A stretch of DNA of 64,000 bases from Polaribacter sp. L3A8 (GTDB lineage: Bacteria; Bacteroidota; Bacteroidia; Flavobacteriales; Flavobacteriaceae). Position 1 is the stretch's first letter. Each line of letters starts with the position of its first letter. The stretch covers positions 1,572,001 to 1,636,000 of the forward strand of contig NZ_CP047026.1 in the NCBI RefSeq assembly GCF_009796785.1. The letters are read 5' to 3'. Made by a program: the position numbers and the translations under genes. Positions 36,119-47,100 of the stretch are shown piece by piece. The notes beneath the pieces were generated by a model, which was not told the origin of the DNA, did not search any database, and saw only the letters and a program-made list of their open reading frames with translations.

Positions 36119-37354
36119 TTGAATTACGAGTTATTTATTGCAAAACGCATTATTGCTGGCAAAAAGTATAAAAGTAGCATTTCATCGCCAATAATAAAAA
36201 TTGCAATCACTGCAATTGCGTTGGGAATTATAATTATGCTAATTGCTGTGGCAACTGGCGCTGGCTTGCAAAATAAAATTCGCGATAAAATGGCGGGGTT
36301 TAAAGGCCATGTTCAGATTGTAAACTATGATGCCAATAATTCGGATGTTTCTACAGTACCTATAAATAAAAATCAAGATTTTTATCCGAAGTTTAAAAAC
36401 ATAGATGGTATTAAAAATGTTCAGGTTTTTGCTAGTAAAGGCGGAATCTTAAGAACAAAAACCGATTTTGAAGGTATTATTTTTAAAGGTGTTTCTACAG
36501 ATTACGATTGGTCTTTCTTTAAAGAGTATTTGGTAGCAGGTAGCATTCCGAATTTAAATTTACCAAGAACCAAAGAAGTCTTATTATCACAAACAATTGT
36601 AAACCGTTTACAACTAAAATTAAACGATACTATTTTAGCTACTTTTTTAAAAACAACTACTAGCAAATTACCTTCTAACAGAAAATATGTTATTGTAGGT
36701 ATTTACAATTCTGGTTTTGCAGAATTTGATAAAACCATGATGATTGGTGATCTTAGAGAAGTGCAAACTCTTAATAAATGGACAGAAAATGAAATTGGTG
36801 GTTTTGAAGTTATCTTAGATAGTTTTGATCATATAGAAGAAAAAGGAGCCGAAATTTACAGTAATATTGGTGCAACTCTAAACAGTAAAACTATTTTAGA
36901 AGCCTATCCTGCAGTATTTGAATGGATACAACTTTTTGACAATAATGTGTGGTTTATTATTGCTATTATGATTTTAGTTGCGGGTATAAATATGATTACC
37001 GCCCTACTTGTTTTAATATTAGAACGCGTACAAATGATTGGTATTTTAAAAGCCTTAGGAAGCAACAACACAAGCATCAGAAAAATATTTTTATACAATG
37101 CCTCTTACCTTATTTTAAAAGGTCTTTTTTACGGAAACATCATTGGGTTGTCTATCATTTTTATTCAACATTACTTTAAAATTATTACTCTAAATCCAGA
37201 GACGTATTATGTAAGTACTATGCCTGTTCATATTTCGCTTATGTATATTTTATTGCTAAACTTAGGTACCTTAATTATGTCTTTTCTAATGCTCATTATT
37301 CCGTCTTACATTATCACAAAAATAAATCCATCTAAGTCTATTAAATTTGCTTAA
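36119..37354 (+). CDS. LolC/LolE/FtsX-type ABC transporter permease
   Basis: 411 aa beginning at TTG (NYELFIAKRIIAGKKYKSSISSPIIKIAITAIALGIIIMLIAVATGAG); the family always starts at this FIAKRI segment, so TTG is credible. One N-terminal membrane span (about 28-50), a MacB-type periplasmic domain (about 55-260), then three spans in the C-terminal FtsX domain (about 278-300, 320-350 and 370-395) with ERVQMIGILKALGSNN coupling helix. Likely involved in lipoprotein release or an analogous envelope process together with an ATPase encoded elsewhere. Confidence 0.88.
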   Translation: MNYELFIAKRIIAGKKYKSSISSPIIKIAITAIALGIIIMLIAVATGAGLQNKIRDKMAGFKGHVQIVNYDANNSDVSTVPINKNQDFYPKFKNIDGIKNVQVFASKGGILRTKTDFEGIIFKGVSTDYDWSFFKEYLVAGSIPNLNLPRTKEVLLSQTIVNRLQLKLNDTILATFLKTTTSKLPSNRKYVIVGIYNSGFAEFDKTMMIGDLREVQTLNKWTENEIGGFEVILDSFDHIEEKGAEIYSNIGATLNSKTILEAYPAVFEWIQLFDNNVWFIIAIMILVAGINMITALLVLILERVQMIGILKALGSNNTSIRKIFLYNASYLILKGLFYGNIIGLSIIFIQHYFKIITLNPETYYVSTMPVHISLMYILLLNLGTLIMSFLMLIIPSYIITKINPSKSIKFA

Positions 37355-37359
37355 CATTT

Positions 37360-37581
37360 GGGCGTTCCCTAAAAAGGTCGCGCTTTCCACTATATCTTTT
37401 TTTCGTACCTCTAAAAAGGATGCCGTTTCAATCGCTAACGCAAACATACTGTAAGCTTTAGTAAATACAAATTGCTAGCAGATAATTTGCGTTAGCGATT
37501 AAATGGCATGTTTAAGCTCTTTAACACTTCTTAAAAAGTGTTAAAAGCGAGTAATGAAAGCGCGACCCTTTGGGGAACGCC
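37360..37581. repeat. Large nested palindromic repeat
   Basis: 222 bp. Outer arms GGGCGTTCCC...GGTCGCGCTTTC and GAAAGCGCGACC...GGGGAACGCC; inner perfect arms ATCGCTAACGCAAA (37431-37444) and TTTGCGTTAGCGAT (37486-37499). Contains CTATATCTTTTTTT and AAAAAGGATGCCGTTTCAATC, elements shared with the repeat at the right edge of the window in opposite orientation. It lies between the permease and the CBS gene and has no ORF. Confidence 0.8.
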
Positions 37582-37622
37582 TAAAAAAAATTTACCTTTA
37601 CAATAGATAGAAAATAGAGACC

Positions 37623-38981
37623 ATGAAATACGCTAAAAACATATTAGAAACCATTGGTAACACACCGTTGGTGCAGTTAAATTCGGTTACAAAAGAAATA
37701 GATGCTTTGGTATTGGCAAAGGTAGAAACTTTTAACCCAGGAAATTCTATTAAAGATAGGATGGCTTTAAAAATGATTGAAGATGCAGAAGCTGACGGTC
37801 GTTTACAACCTGGAGGAACCATTATAGAAGGGACTTCTGGAAACACCGGAATGGGGTTGGCTTTGGCCGCAATTGTTAAGGGGTACAAATGCATTTTTGT
37901 AATATCGGACAAGCAATCTAAAGAAAAAATGGACATTTTACGTGCCGTTGGTGCAGAAGTAATTGTGTGCCCAACAAATGTAGAGCCAGAAGATCCGCGT
38001 TCTTATTATTCGGTTTCTAAACGTTTGGGTGCAGAAACGCCAAATTCTTGGTATGTAAATCAGTATGACAACCCGAGTAACGCTTTAACACATTATGAGC
38101 AAACGGGTCCTGAAATCTGGGAACAAACGGATGGAAAAATCACTCATTTAGTAGTTGGTGTGGGTACTGGAGGTACTATTTCTGGAACGGCAAAATACTT
38201 AAAAGAGCAAAACCCTAATATTAAAATTTGGGGAATTGATACGTACGGTTCTGTGTTTAAAAAATATCATGAAACGGGTATTTTTGACGAAAATGAAATT
38301 TATCCATACATTACAGAAGGAATTGGAGAAGATATTTTACCCAAAAACGTTGATTTTTCTTTAATTGATGGTTTTACCAAAGTGACGGATAAAGATGCTG
38401 CTGTTTATACTAGAAAAATTGCAAAAGAGGAAGGGATTTTTGTAGGAAATTCTGCTGGTTCTGCTATAAAAGGTTTGTTGCAATTAAAAGAACATTTTAC
38501 TAAAGAGGACGTTGTAGTGGTTATATTTCATGATCACGGAAGTAGATATGTGGGTAAAATGTTTAACGACGATTGGATGCGTGATAGAGGTTTTTTAGAA
38601 GAAGATATTAAAACGGCTGCTGGTTTAATTAAAAACCATGGAGATACGCCTTTGGTTGCTGCACAAACAGAAGAATTGGTGTCACATGCAATTGAGCGTA
38701 TGAAAGAATATAAAATTTCTCAGATTCCGGTAAAAGACATTCACGGTTTTGTAGGTTCTATTAATGAATCGGTTTTATTACACAATTTTATTGCCGATAA
38801 AAATATTGCAGACAAACCTATTAAAGACATTATGGGAAAACCGTACCCTATTGTAAAGAAAACAGCAAAATTAGAAGCTATTTCTAAATTGATAACCAAA
38901 GAAAATGATGCAGTTTTGGTTGATTTAGAAAACGGAAATCATCAGATAATTACAAAATACGATATTATTAGTGCTATGTAA
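37623..38981 (+). CDS. Cystathionine beta-synthase / cysteine synthase-type PLP enzyme with CBS domains
   Basis: 452 aa. The PLP fold type II core (1-325) has K44 in NPGNSIKDRM (Schiff base), the phosphate/substrate loop TSGNTGMG (71-78) and GVGTGGTISGT (about 176-186). The C-terminus (about 338-452) contains a pair of CBS domains (MKEYKISQIPVKD; LITKENDAVLVDL). This architecture fits cystathionine beta-synthase, condensing serine or an activated serine with homocysteine (or sulfide), and CBS domains may bind adenosyl ligands. Cysteine synthase activity cannot be ruled out. Followed by a strong terminator. Confidence 0.88.
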   Translation: MKYAKNILETIGNTPLVQLNSVTKEIDALVLAKVETFNPGNSIKDRMALKMIEDAEADGRLQPGGTIIEGTSGNTGMGLALAAIVKGYKCIFVISDKQSKEKMDILRAVGAEVIVCPTNVEPEDPRSYYSVSKRLGAETPNSWYVNQYDNPSNALTHYEQTGPEIWEQTDGKITHLVVGVGTGGTISGTAKYLKEQNPNIKIWGIDTYGSVFKKYHETGIFDENEIYPYITEGIGEDILPKNVDFSLIDGFTKVTDKDAAVYTRKIAKEEGIFVGNSAGSAIKGLLQLKEHFTKEDVVVVIFHDHGSRYVGKMFNDDWMRDRGFLEEDIKTAAGLIKNHGDTPLVAAQTEELVSHAIERMKEYKISQIPVKDIHGFVGSINESVLLHNFIADKNIADKPIKDIMGKPYPIVKKTAKLEAISKLITKENDAVLVDLENGNHQIITKYDIISAM

Positions 38982-39027
38982 TTTTAGGGTGCGAAACTAG
39001 TTTCTAAATCTTATTATCTATACATAA

Positions 39028-39058
39028 AAAAAACACCTTTAACGAGGTGTTTTTTTTT
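39028..39058 (+). terminator. Rho-independent terminator
   Basis: AACACCT (39032-39038), loop TTAACG, AGGTGTT (39045-39051), followed by an eight-T run. Ends the CBS-type gene transcript; the A-run on the other strand makes it potentially bidirectional. Confidence 0.88.
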
Positions 39059-39599
39059 GCATCCTGCTATATAATTACAAGTATATTACCAAACGTCTTA
39101 GTGGCCTATTTAAAAATAACAGAACCTAACTCTGGTACTTATTTTCTTCTTTTTTTACAAAAAAAAATCAATTTTAAAAATAAGTTATGTTAAATATATA
39201 ATGCAACTATTTTTTTAATAGATACTAACCTAACCCACCATTAAATGAGGGCTTTTTGTTTTTTTTTGAGTAAAAAGCAACATCTCTGTTATTAGATGTT
39301 TAATTTGTTGCATCTAATTTTGTTGTGTAAAACTATCTTTAAGTTTTAAAAAAGACATATATTCTCTTTTTTAAAACCGAATAAAAGTTAACAAAAATTG
39401 CAAAATGACAAACCTATAATTTCTAATCTCTATTATAGATTTTATGAAATTAAATTTTTATTTAAAAAATATCCTCTAATAATATTTAGTAACGGAATTC
39501 TGTATTTTATCAGAAATATTTTTATTTTTAAGATAAAATCTATTTAGAAAAATTAAGTTTAAAAACGTCGTCTTACAATAAGTATTAAATTATTAGTCT
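39059..39599 (+). promoter_or_regulatory. Long leader/intergenic region upstream of the PUL regulator
   Basis: 541 bp, very AT-rich, no gene. Contains TAATTTTG (near 39316), a match to the Bacteroidetes -7 consensus TAnnTTTG, and TTTGTTGCA at 39304-39312, a motif repeated before the second GH3 gene. No credible -33 box at standard spacing was found. Confidence 0.35.
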
Positions 39600-42500
39600 A
39601 TGAAGAACCTCTTGGTTTTAATACTATTTTTTTTATGTACAATTTTTCATGCTCAAAAACCTTATAAAGAATATCGTTTTGTAAATATAAAAGAAGGTAT
39701 CCCCAAAGTTGGTGTGTCTTCTATTATACAAGATCACCAAGGATTTATTTGGATTGGAACTATTGGTACCGGTTTGTATAAGTTTAATGGTATAGATTAT
39801 ACTTCTTATAAATTTGATGTAGAAGATACCAACTCTTTAAGTAATAACTTAGTTCAGTGTGCCTTTATTGATAGCAAAAATAGGCTTTGGTGTGGTACAG
39901 AAAACGGATTAAATTTATACGATAGAGACCTAGATCATTTTAAAAGAATACAATTAAATAGTAAAAACTATTACAAAGAAAATGTACTAGCAATAGAAGA
40001 GGATTCTAAAGGAAATTTATTAATAGGAACTTATAATAAAGGCCTTTTTAAATTAAATATTGGCACGCTTAAAACAGATAGAATTATAAATGAAGATTAC
40101 CCAGATTTAGCCATTAACTCTATACAACACACCAAACAAGGTAAAACATTTGTAGGTACAAATTTGGGTTTAAAAGAAGTAGATTTTATAGAAAACAAAT
40201 TAATACATACTAGCGTTTTTACAGATCATAAAAAATCTATAAACGCACCTATAGAAAACCTATACATAGACCATAAAGATAATTTATGGATTGGTTTTGA
40301 AGGAAATGAAGGTGTTTATAAATGTGGGTTAACTAGCGATAGAAACAACAACATTATTAGCCTAAAAAAATTAGATTTTACTTCAAAAAAAATAATGCAA
40401 ATCATTCAATTATCAGATAACACCATGATGATTGGTACCGAGAATGATGGCCTTTTTCATCTTGATGAAAATGATAATGTTATAAAAAATTACGTATCTA
40501 GTAAAACAGAAGAAAACAGTATACTTCATAATTCTATTTGGGAACTATTTATAGACAAAGATGATAGAATTTGGATGGGCTATTACAACAGCGGTGTTGC
40601 TGTTAGTGATAAGTTATATGATAAATTTAAAGGGATTAGAAGTTTACCTAACAAGCAAAATTCATTAAAAATACCTTCTGTAACAGGTATTGTAAAAGAT
40701 AAATCTGGTAATTTATGGATTTCTACAGATGGTGGTGGTATTGATGTTTACAATACAAACACGTCTAAAATTATTCATATCAATAAAAAAAGTAATACTA
40801 TTTATTCCGGACTTAACTCTGACTATATTGTTTCTTTATTTTTAGATTCTAAAAATAATTTATGGGCAGGAAGTTGGGACAATGGTATTTTTCTACTAAA
40901 AAATGGATCTAAAAAATTTATAAATTATAGTAAAAAAAACACCTCAAATATTTTTAACTCTAATACCATTAGAAGTTTTTCTGAAGACTCTAAAGGAAAT
41001 GTTTGGATTGCTACTTTTTTTGAAGGTCTATACTCCTACTCTCCAAAAACAGATACCTTTAAAAAGTACAGTGCTAAAGAATTTCTAGAAAACAAGTCTT
41101 TGTGTAACAAACTTATGGTGGTGTATGTAGATTCTGAAGATGTTATTTGGGTAGGTACAGCAGATGGGTTATTTAAAATAAAAGAGCTAGAAAACAAAAC
41201 ATTTAAAGTTGTTTCTTTAAGAGAAAGAATGCAAAAAGAATATGGCAATTCATCAGACGTAAGTCATATTTTAAGCATTTATGAATCTTCTGAAAAATAT
41301 ATTTATATCGGCACAAGAGGCTCTGGACTTTGTAGGTACAATAAAAAAGATGACACCTATACTTGGTACAATAAATCTAAAGGATTAATAGAAGAAAATA
41401 TTGCTGCAATTATTGAGGATAATGATCATAATATTTGGGTGAGTGGTAATTCTGGACTCACAAAAATAGATCTAAAAAACAATGATTATACAAATTACAC
41501 CTCTAATGATGGTTTACTATCTAACGATTTTAATTTTGGTGCTGCCTTAAAAGATGAAAAAGGAACCTTGTATTTTGGAGATTTTAAGGGGGTAGATTAT
41601 TTTAATCCAAAGGAGATAAAAACAAATGCGAGTTTACCTTCTTTGCATTTAACAGACTTTAAACTGTTTAATGAAAAAGTGATTCCACAAACAGAAAACT
41701 CTCCATTACAGAAAGTAATTTCAGAAACAAAAAGTATTCAATTATCTCATACACAATCTGTATTTACCATTGAATATACAGGACTTAATTACACAAGGCC
41801 AGAAAAAAATAATTACGCTTATTATTTAGAAGGATATGAAACAGCGTGGAACTATGTTGGCCGTAAAAGAAGTGCTACCTACACAAATTTAGATCAAGGA
41901 AATTATATTTTTAAACTAAAAGCAGCAAACAATGATGGCGTTTGGAATGAAGTTCCTCTAGAATTAAAAATAACAATTCTGCCACCTTGGTGGAAAACAA
42001 ATTGGGCTATATTAGCTTATATATTGGCTTTTCTTTTTTGTCTTTACTTACTAAACAGCTTAACGCAAAAAAGGATAAAAGAAAAAGAAATACTTAAAAA
42101 TGAACGTTTAATACAAACACAAAACGACGATTTAAATAAAAAGAAACTTCAATTTTTTACAAACATTTCTCATGAATTTAGAACGCCTTTAACGCTAATT
42201 ATCAACCCTATAAAAGATATTATTAGTAATAAAGAACTCGATTTACCACAAAGTGTTAAAAATAAACACGCTATTATTTATAAAAACACCAACAGACTCT
42301 ATAGACTAATTAATGAGTTAATGGATATTAGAAAATTAGAGCATAACAAAATGAAAATTAGGGCTAGTAAAATTAATTTAATTGAGTTTACTAAAAATAT
42401 AGCCAACTATTTTCAGGAAGAAAGCATCAAAAAAAACATTTTATTAAGCGTAGATTCTGATGTACCTGATTTAACCGTTTGGGCGGATGAAAAAATGTTG

Positions 42501-43754
42501 GAAAAAATAATATTCAACCTATTATCTAACGCCATTAAAGCCACTCCAAAAGGAGGAGCTATTAATATTGATTTGTTTTCTAATCATAAATTATACAATT
42601 TACAATTAGTTGATAAAGAAAAACCTGTAGAGGCAATAGAAATTTTAATTTCTGATACCGGAGCAGGCTTAGATGAGGTAGAAGTAGAAAAAATATTTGA
42701 ACGCTTTTATCAAGTAGAAGATCAAAACAAAACATACATAGGTGGTACTGGTATTGGTTTAGAAGTTGTAAAGAGTTTTGTATATCTTCATAAAGGAAAA
42801 ATTGAAGTAGAAAGTAAAGTAGGTTCTGGTACCACATTTAAAATTTTATTACCCACTGGTAATGCGCATTACTCAGAAGATCAAATTCTATATAAAAACG
42901 AAAACACAGCTACTAACAAAGAAGGTTTCTTAGTAGTTAATACAGACCATATAGAAGATCAGTTAACAGAAGACACCCTTTTAAACAAAACAAAAACAGT
43001 GCTCATTGTAGAAGATAATGTAGAGTTATTAGATTATTTAAAACTAGAATTAAATAAAGAATATAAGGTATTTGTTGCAAATAACGGTAAAGAAGGTATT
43101 AAAATAGCAAAAGAAACCTTGCCAGATGCAATTATTACAGATGTTGTAATGCCAGAAATGGATGGCTTTGTTTTTTGTAAATCCATAAAAACAGACGCAT
43201 CTACAAGCCACATACCTGTTTTAATGCTTACAGCAAGAACTACTATAGAAAATAGAATTGAAGGAATAGAAAATGGTGCTGATGCATATATGGTAAAACC
43301 TTTCGATTTAAAACTCTTAAAACTACGTCTGTCTCAATTAATAACAAGTAGACAATTAATTTTCGATAAATTTTTTGGAGCTATTAGTGGTGCAGAAGAA
43401 AAAATAAACTCAAATTCTATAGACAAAGAATTTATACAGAAATTACTAGAATATATAAATGAGAATATTTCTGACTCTAATTTAAGTGTAGAAGAATTAG
43501 CTTCACAATTAAAGTTAAGTAGAAGTCAGTTATATAGAAAAATAAAAGCCATAACAGGTCAGACTGTTAATGAATTTATTAGAAAAATAAGATTAGAAAG
43601 AGCCAAACAAATTTTAGATTCTGGCAGAGGTAATATTAGCGAAGCTTGTTTTAGTGTAGGCTTTTCTTCTCCGTCTTATTTTTCTAAATGCTTTAAGGCA
43701 CATTTTGGCATCTTACCTTCTGAAATAGAGATAAAAAAAGATACTAAAATTTAG
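39600..43754 (+). CDS. Hybrid two-component system regulator (HTCS) of the polysaccharide utilisation locus
   Basis: 1384 aa. Signal peptide 1-19; two-component-regulator propeller repeats (about 25-690, many DxxGxLWIGT-like blades) and a Y_Y_Y domain (about 715-785) make the periplasmic sugar sensor. Membrane span about 796-820. HisKA with H in NISHEFRTPL (about 856), HATPase with NLLSNAIKATPKGG and GGTGIGL (about 960-1085), receiver domain about 1131-1245 with phospho-acceptor Asp in ITDVVMPEMDG (about 1180). A C-terminal AraC-type HTH (about 1280-1378) binds DNA. It is expected to sense an oligosaccharide released by the PUL enzymes and activate the susCD genes immediately downstream. Confidence 0.95.
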   Translation: MKNLLVLILFFLCTIFHAQKPYKEYRFVNIKEGIPKVGVSSIIQDHQGFIWIGTIGTGLYKFNGIDYTSYKFDVEDTNSLSNNLVQCAFIDSKNRLWCGTENGLNLYDRDLDHFKRIQLNSKNYYKENVLAIEEDSKGNLLIGTYNKGLFKLNIGTLKTDRIINEDYPDLAINSIQHTKQGKTFVGTNLGLKEVDFIENKLIHTSVFTDHKKSINAPIENLYIDHKDNLWIGFEGNEGVYKCGLTSDRNNNIISLKKLDFTSKKIMQIIQLSDNTMMIGTENDGLFHLDENDNVIKNYVSSKTEENSILHNSIWELFIDKDDRIWMGYYNSGVAVSDKLYDKFKGIRSLPNKQNSLKIPSVTGIVKDKSGNLWISTDGGGIDVYNTNTSKIIHINKKSNTIYSGLNSDYIVSLFLDSKNNLWAGSWDNGIFLLKNGSKKFINYSKKNTSNIFNSNTIRSFSEDSKGNVWIATFFEGLYSYSPKTDTFKKYSAKEFLENKSLCNKLMVVYVDSEDVIWVGTADGLFKIKELENKTFKVVSLRERMQKEYGNSSDVSHILSIYESSEKYIYIGTRGSGLCRYNKKDDTYTWYNKSKGLIEENIAAIIEDNDHNIWVSGNSGLTKIDLKNNDYTNYTSNDGLLSNDFNFGAALKDEKGTLYFGDFKGVDYFNPKEIKTNASLPSLHLTDFKLFNEKVIPQTENSPLQKVISETKSIQLSHTQSVFTIEYTGLNYTRPEKNNYAYYLEGYETAWNYVGRKRSATYTNLDQGNYIFKLKAANNDGVWNEVPLELKITILPPWWKTNWAILAYILAFLFCLYLLNSLTQKRIKEKEILKNERLIQTQNDDLNKKKLQFFTNISHEFRTPLTLIINPIKDIISNKELDLPQSVKNKHAIIYKNTNRLYRLINELMDIRKLEHNKMKIRASKINLIEFTKNIANYFQEESIKKNILLSVDSDVPDLTVWADEKMLEKIIFNLLSNAIKATPKGGAINIDLFSNHKLYNLQLVDKEKPVEAIEILISDTGAGLDEVEVEKIFERFYQVEDQNKTYIGGTGIGLEVVKSFVYLHKGKIEVESKVGSGTTFKILLPTGNAHYSEDQILYKNENTATNKEGFLVVNTDHIEDQLTEDTLLNKTKTVLIVEDNVELLDYLKLELNKEYKVFVANNGKEGIKIAKETLPDAIITDVVMPEMDGFVFCKSIKTDASTSHIPVLMLTARTTIENRIEGIENGADAYMVKPFDLKLLKLRLSQLITSRQLIFDKFFGAISGAEEKINSNSIDKEFIQKLLEYINENISDSNLSVEELASQLKLSRSQLYRKIKAITGQTVNEFIRKIRLERAKQILDSGRGNISEACFSVGFSSPSYFSKCFKAHFGILPSEIEIKKDTKI

Positions 43755-43840
43755 AGAGTAATTTACACTTTTAAAACACTTTATATATTAAAAAAGCATT
43801 TTTAAGTGTCCTCCTTATTTTTACCCTAAAACAATGTAAT

Positions 43841-43914
43841 AAAACAATTGTTGCGCCAAATGAATTAAATGTAGCATTACTGTTAAATAAAGGTTAAAGA
43901 GCAACAATTGTTTT
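43841..43914. promoter_or_regulatory. 14-bp perfect inverted repeat upstream of susC
   Basis: AAAACAATTGTTGC (43841-43854) and GCAACAATTGTTTT (43901-43914), 46 bp apart. Each arm also contains the palindrome AACAATTGTT. No T tract follows, so a terminator is less likely than an operator. Its position between the regulator and susC suggests a binding site for the HTCS AraC domain or an RNA hairpin in the susC leader. Confidence 0.5.
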
Positions 43915-43977
43915 AAAAGCTGTTTTTTTTGTGTTAAAAAAGATGCTATTGTTCTTCTATATTTGAAGAGTACAGCA

Positions 43978-44079
43978 ATGTTTATGAAGCAAAAATACTC
44001 TAAGAAAAAATTATTTTACGAGGTATTATTAGTAATTATTATGTTATTACTACTGGTACTTATCCTTAATAATATATAA
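43978..44079 (+). CDS. Possible small membrane peptide
   Basis: 33 codons, M F M K Q K Y S K K K L F Y then a hydrophobic run EVLLVIIMLLLLVLILNNI. The basic start plus a single span is typical of small membrane proteins. A TATATTTG -7-like element lies at 43958-43965, but the ATG follows it by only 13 bp. May be a chance ORF in the susC leader. Confidence 0.3.
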   Translation: MFMKQKYSKKKLFYEVLLVIIMLLLLVLILNNI

Positions 44080-44139
44080 CGGAATAATTTGGTTTATACA
44101 TTGTCAATCAAAAAAAATTTAATTAACCAATTAATATGA

Positions 44140-47100
44140 ATGATGATAAAATTTAAAGTCACGATTATTGCATGCCTACTTTTATGTGTGCAGAATGTTT
44201 TTTCGCAAAACAAGACAATTACTGGTCAGGTAACAGACTCCCAAGGAAATACTTTACCAGGAGTATCTGTTGTTATTAAAGGAACAACTAAAGGTGCCAA
44301 TGCAGATTTTGAAGGAAATTACTCATTACCTGATGTATCACCAAACGATGAATTAGTTTTTTCTTACTTAGGTATGAATTCTCAAACAATACTCGTAGGA
44401 AACCGAACTAAAATTAATGTAGTTTTACAAGATAATCTAGAGTCTTTAGATGAAATTGTAGTTGTTGGGTATGGTAGTAAGAAAAAAAGCTTGGTTACCG
44501 GAGCTATTTCTAGTATAGATTCTAAACAAATTAAAAGCTCTTCTAACCAAAGAGTAGAATCTGTGTTACAAGGTAGAACATCTGGTGTTACCGTATCTTC
44601 TTCTTCTGGTTCTCCTGGATCTGGTGCTAAAATAAGAATTCGTGGTGCAGGTTCTAGTGGAAATTCAGAACCTTTATTTATTGTTGATGGTATGAAAGCA
44701 TCATCTATTGCAGATATTGCTCCTTCTGATATTGCAAATATTGAAATATTAAAAGATGCTGCTTCTGCTGCTATTTATGGTACAGAAGGTGCAAACGGGG
44801 TTGTAATTATTACAACAAAAAGAGGAAGAAAAGGAGGCTTACAAGTTGCTTTTAATTCTCAATTTGGTATTCAATCTTTAAAAACAGATATGGAGTTAAT
44901 GAATGCTTCACAATTTGTAACATATATGAATGAAGCTGGTTTAACAAGTGTGGTTGATAATGGTTATGATACAGATTGGATCGAAGAGACATTTTCTACA
45001 GCAGTAATGCACAGAAATGATATTAATTTATCTGGAGCTACAGATCATTTTTCTTATTACACATCTGCCTCTCACTTAGATCAAGATGGTATTGTAGGAG
45101 ATGGAAGCACCTCTTTTAAAAGATCTACTTTTAGAGTAAACCTAAAAGGTGATGTTGCAAAATGGTTAGAAGTAGGTATTAATTCTACTTATTCTACTTC
45201 AGATAAAAGCGGAATTCAAGAAAACAGTGATACTAGAGGTGTAATTCAAAATATGTTAATTATAGATCCTTTAACTCCTGTTACCTATGCAAATGGAAGT
45301 GTACCGCAATCGGTTATAGAACGTTCTAACACAAATGGTGTGCCTGTGTTAAAAGATAGAAACGGTAATGTATACGGATACCCAAGTTTTTCTACAGGAG
45401 AAGTAATAAACCCTGTTGCGTATGCCAATAACATTAATAGAACAACTGTAGATTCGTATCAATTTTTAACCTCTGCCTATTTAAAGTTTAAACCTTTTGA
45501 AGGTTTTTCTTTTACAACAAGATTAGGGTATGATAAAAATCAATTTGATACAAGAAATACTATCAATCCATATTATGTTTCATCAGAAGCAGCAAATACA
45601 ACATATACAGGTTCTCAAACCATTGTAAAATCTAAAAGATGGTTGTGGGAAAACTTTGCATCTTATGAAAAAGAAATTGGTAACCATAATTTTAAATTAT
45701 TAGCAGGTTATTCTGCAGAAGAAACAAGAGTTACAACACCAACTTCTAGAAGTGGTTCTGCTTCTATTGCAGACTTTACAGGCTTTGATTTTGATTTACC
45801 AGACTTTAACACTCAAATTAACTTAATAGATCCATCACCAGATAATATGGTTTCTATGTTTGGTAGACTTTCTTATGATTATTCTGGAAAATATTTATTT
45901 GAAGCTTCTATTAGAAGAGATAAATCAGATAAATTTCCAGCAGCAAATAAGGCGGGTACATTTCCAGCATTTTCTGCAGGTTGGGTAGTTTCTAAAGAAA
46001 ATTTTTGGAAAGAAAATTCTAAATTAGATTACTTAAAACTAAGAGCAAGTTGGGGACAAAACGGTAGTAGAAATAACTTAAACGGTAACTCAGACAAAAC
46101 CTATATTACCTCAACAATAAACGGACAAAGTATCGACTATTTAGGAAATACTGGTGCACAAATTACGGGATATTCTAACCTTAACTTAGTTTGGGAAACA
46201 TCAGAACAATTAGATTTAGGTGTAGATTTAAGAGCATTGGATAACAGATTAACTTTCTCTGCTGATTATTATAAAAAAACAACAAGAGATGCTATTATTA
46301 ACGACGGTTCTTTAATTACTCCAGGTTCTGCAGGTTTTGTTTCTAATGAGTTTAATGCTGGTACTATAGAAAATAAAGGTTTCGAATTTGAATTAGGTTA
46401 TGGAGATACAACAGAAAGTGGTCTTAGATATAACATTAATGCAAATCTATCTACGTTACAAAACAAAGTAACAGAAATTTTACTTTTACCAGAAGGCACT
46501 TCTCTTACAGGAGCTGGTGCGCCTCAAAATGCAGACGGTATTACAAGGTTTACAGAAGGCCAAGCATCTTGGTATTTTTACGGATATAAAACAGACGGAA
46601 TTGATACTGCTACTGGAGAAGTTATCATAAAAGATACAGATGGTCTTGCAGGAATTACTTCTGCAGATAAAACAAATATAGGTTCGCCACACCCAGATGT
46701 ATTATTTGGTGGAAATATAAGTTTAGGTTACAAAGCTTTTGATTTTAACTTACAATTTCAAGGAACTATAGGTAATGACATCATTGCAACGTATCATCAA
46801 CCATCTAGACCTATTACCAACAAACCAGTTCATTTCTTTAATGAAAGATGGCAAAAAGCAGGAGATGTTGCTACTTTTCCAGGCGCTGCAAGTGTAACAG
46901 GTTCTTATGAAACAGATTTAATGGTAGAAGATGGTTCTTTTATGAGAATCAAACAGATTCAGTTTGGGTATACTTTACCAGAAAACTTTACCAGTAAAAT
47001 ACATATCAAAAATTTAAGAATGTATGTTTCTTTAGATGACTTTTTCACCTTTACAGGTTACAAAGGTTTAGATCCAGAAATAGGAAATTTTAACTATAAT

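Noticed and set aside
36904..37179. ORFs in alternate frames within the permease gene
   Set aside because: Shadows of a well-supported membrane protein; no independent coding signal. The same applies to antisense ORFs inside the GH3, HTCS, SusC and argS genes.
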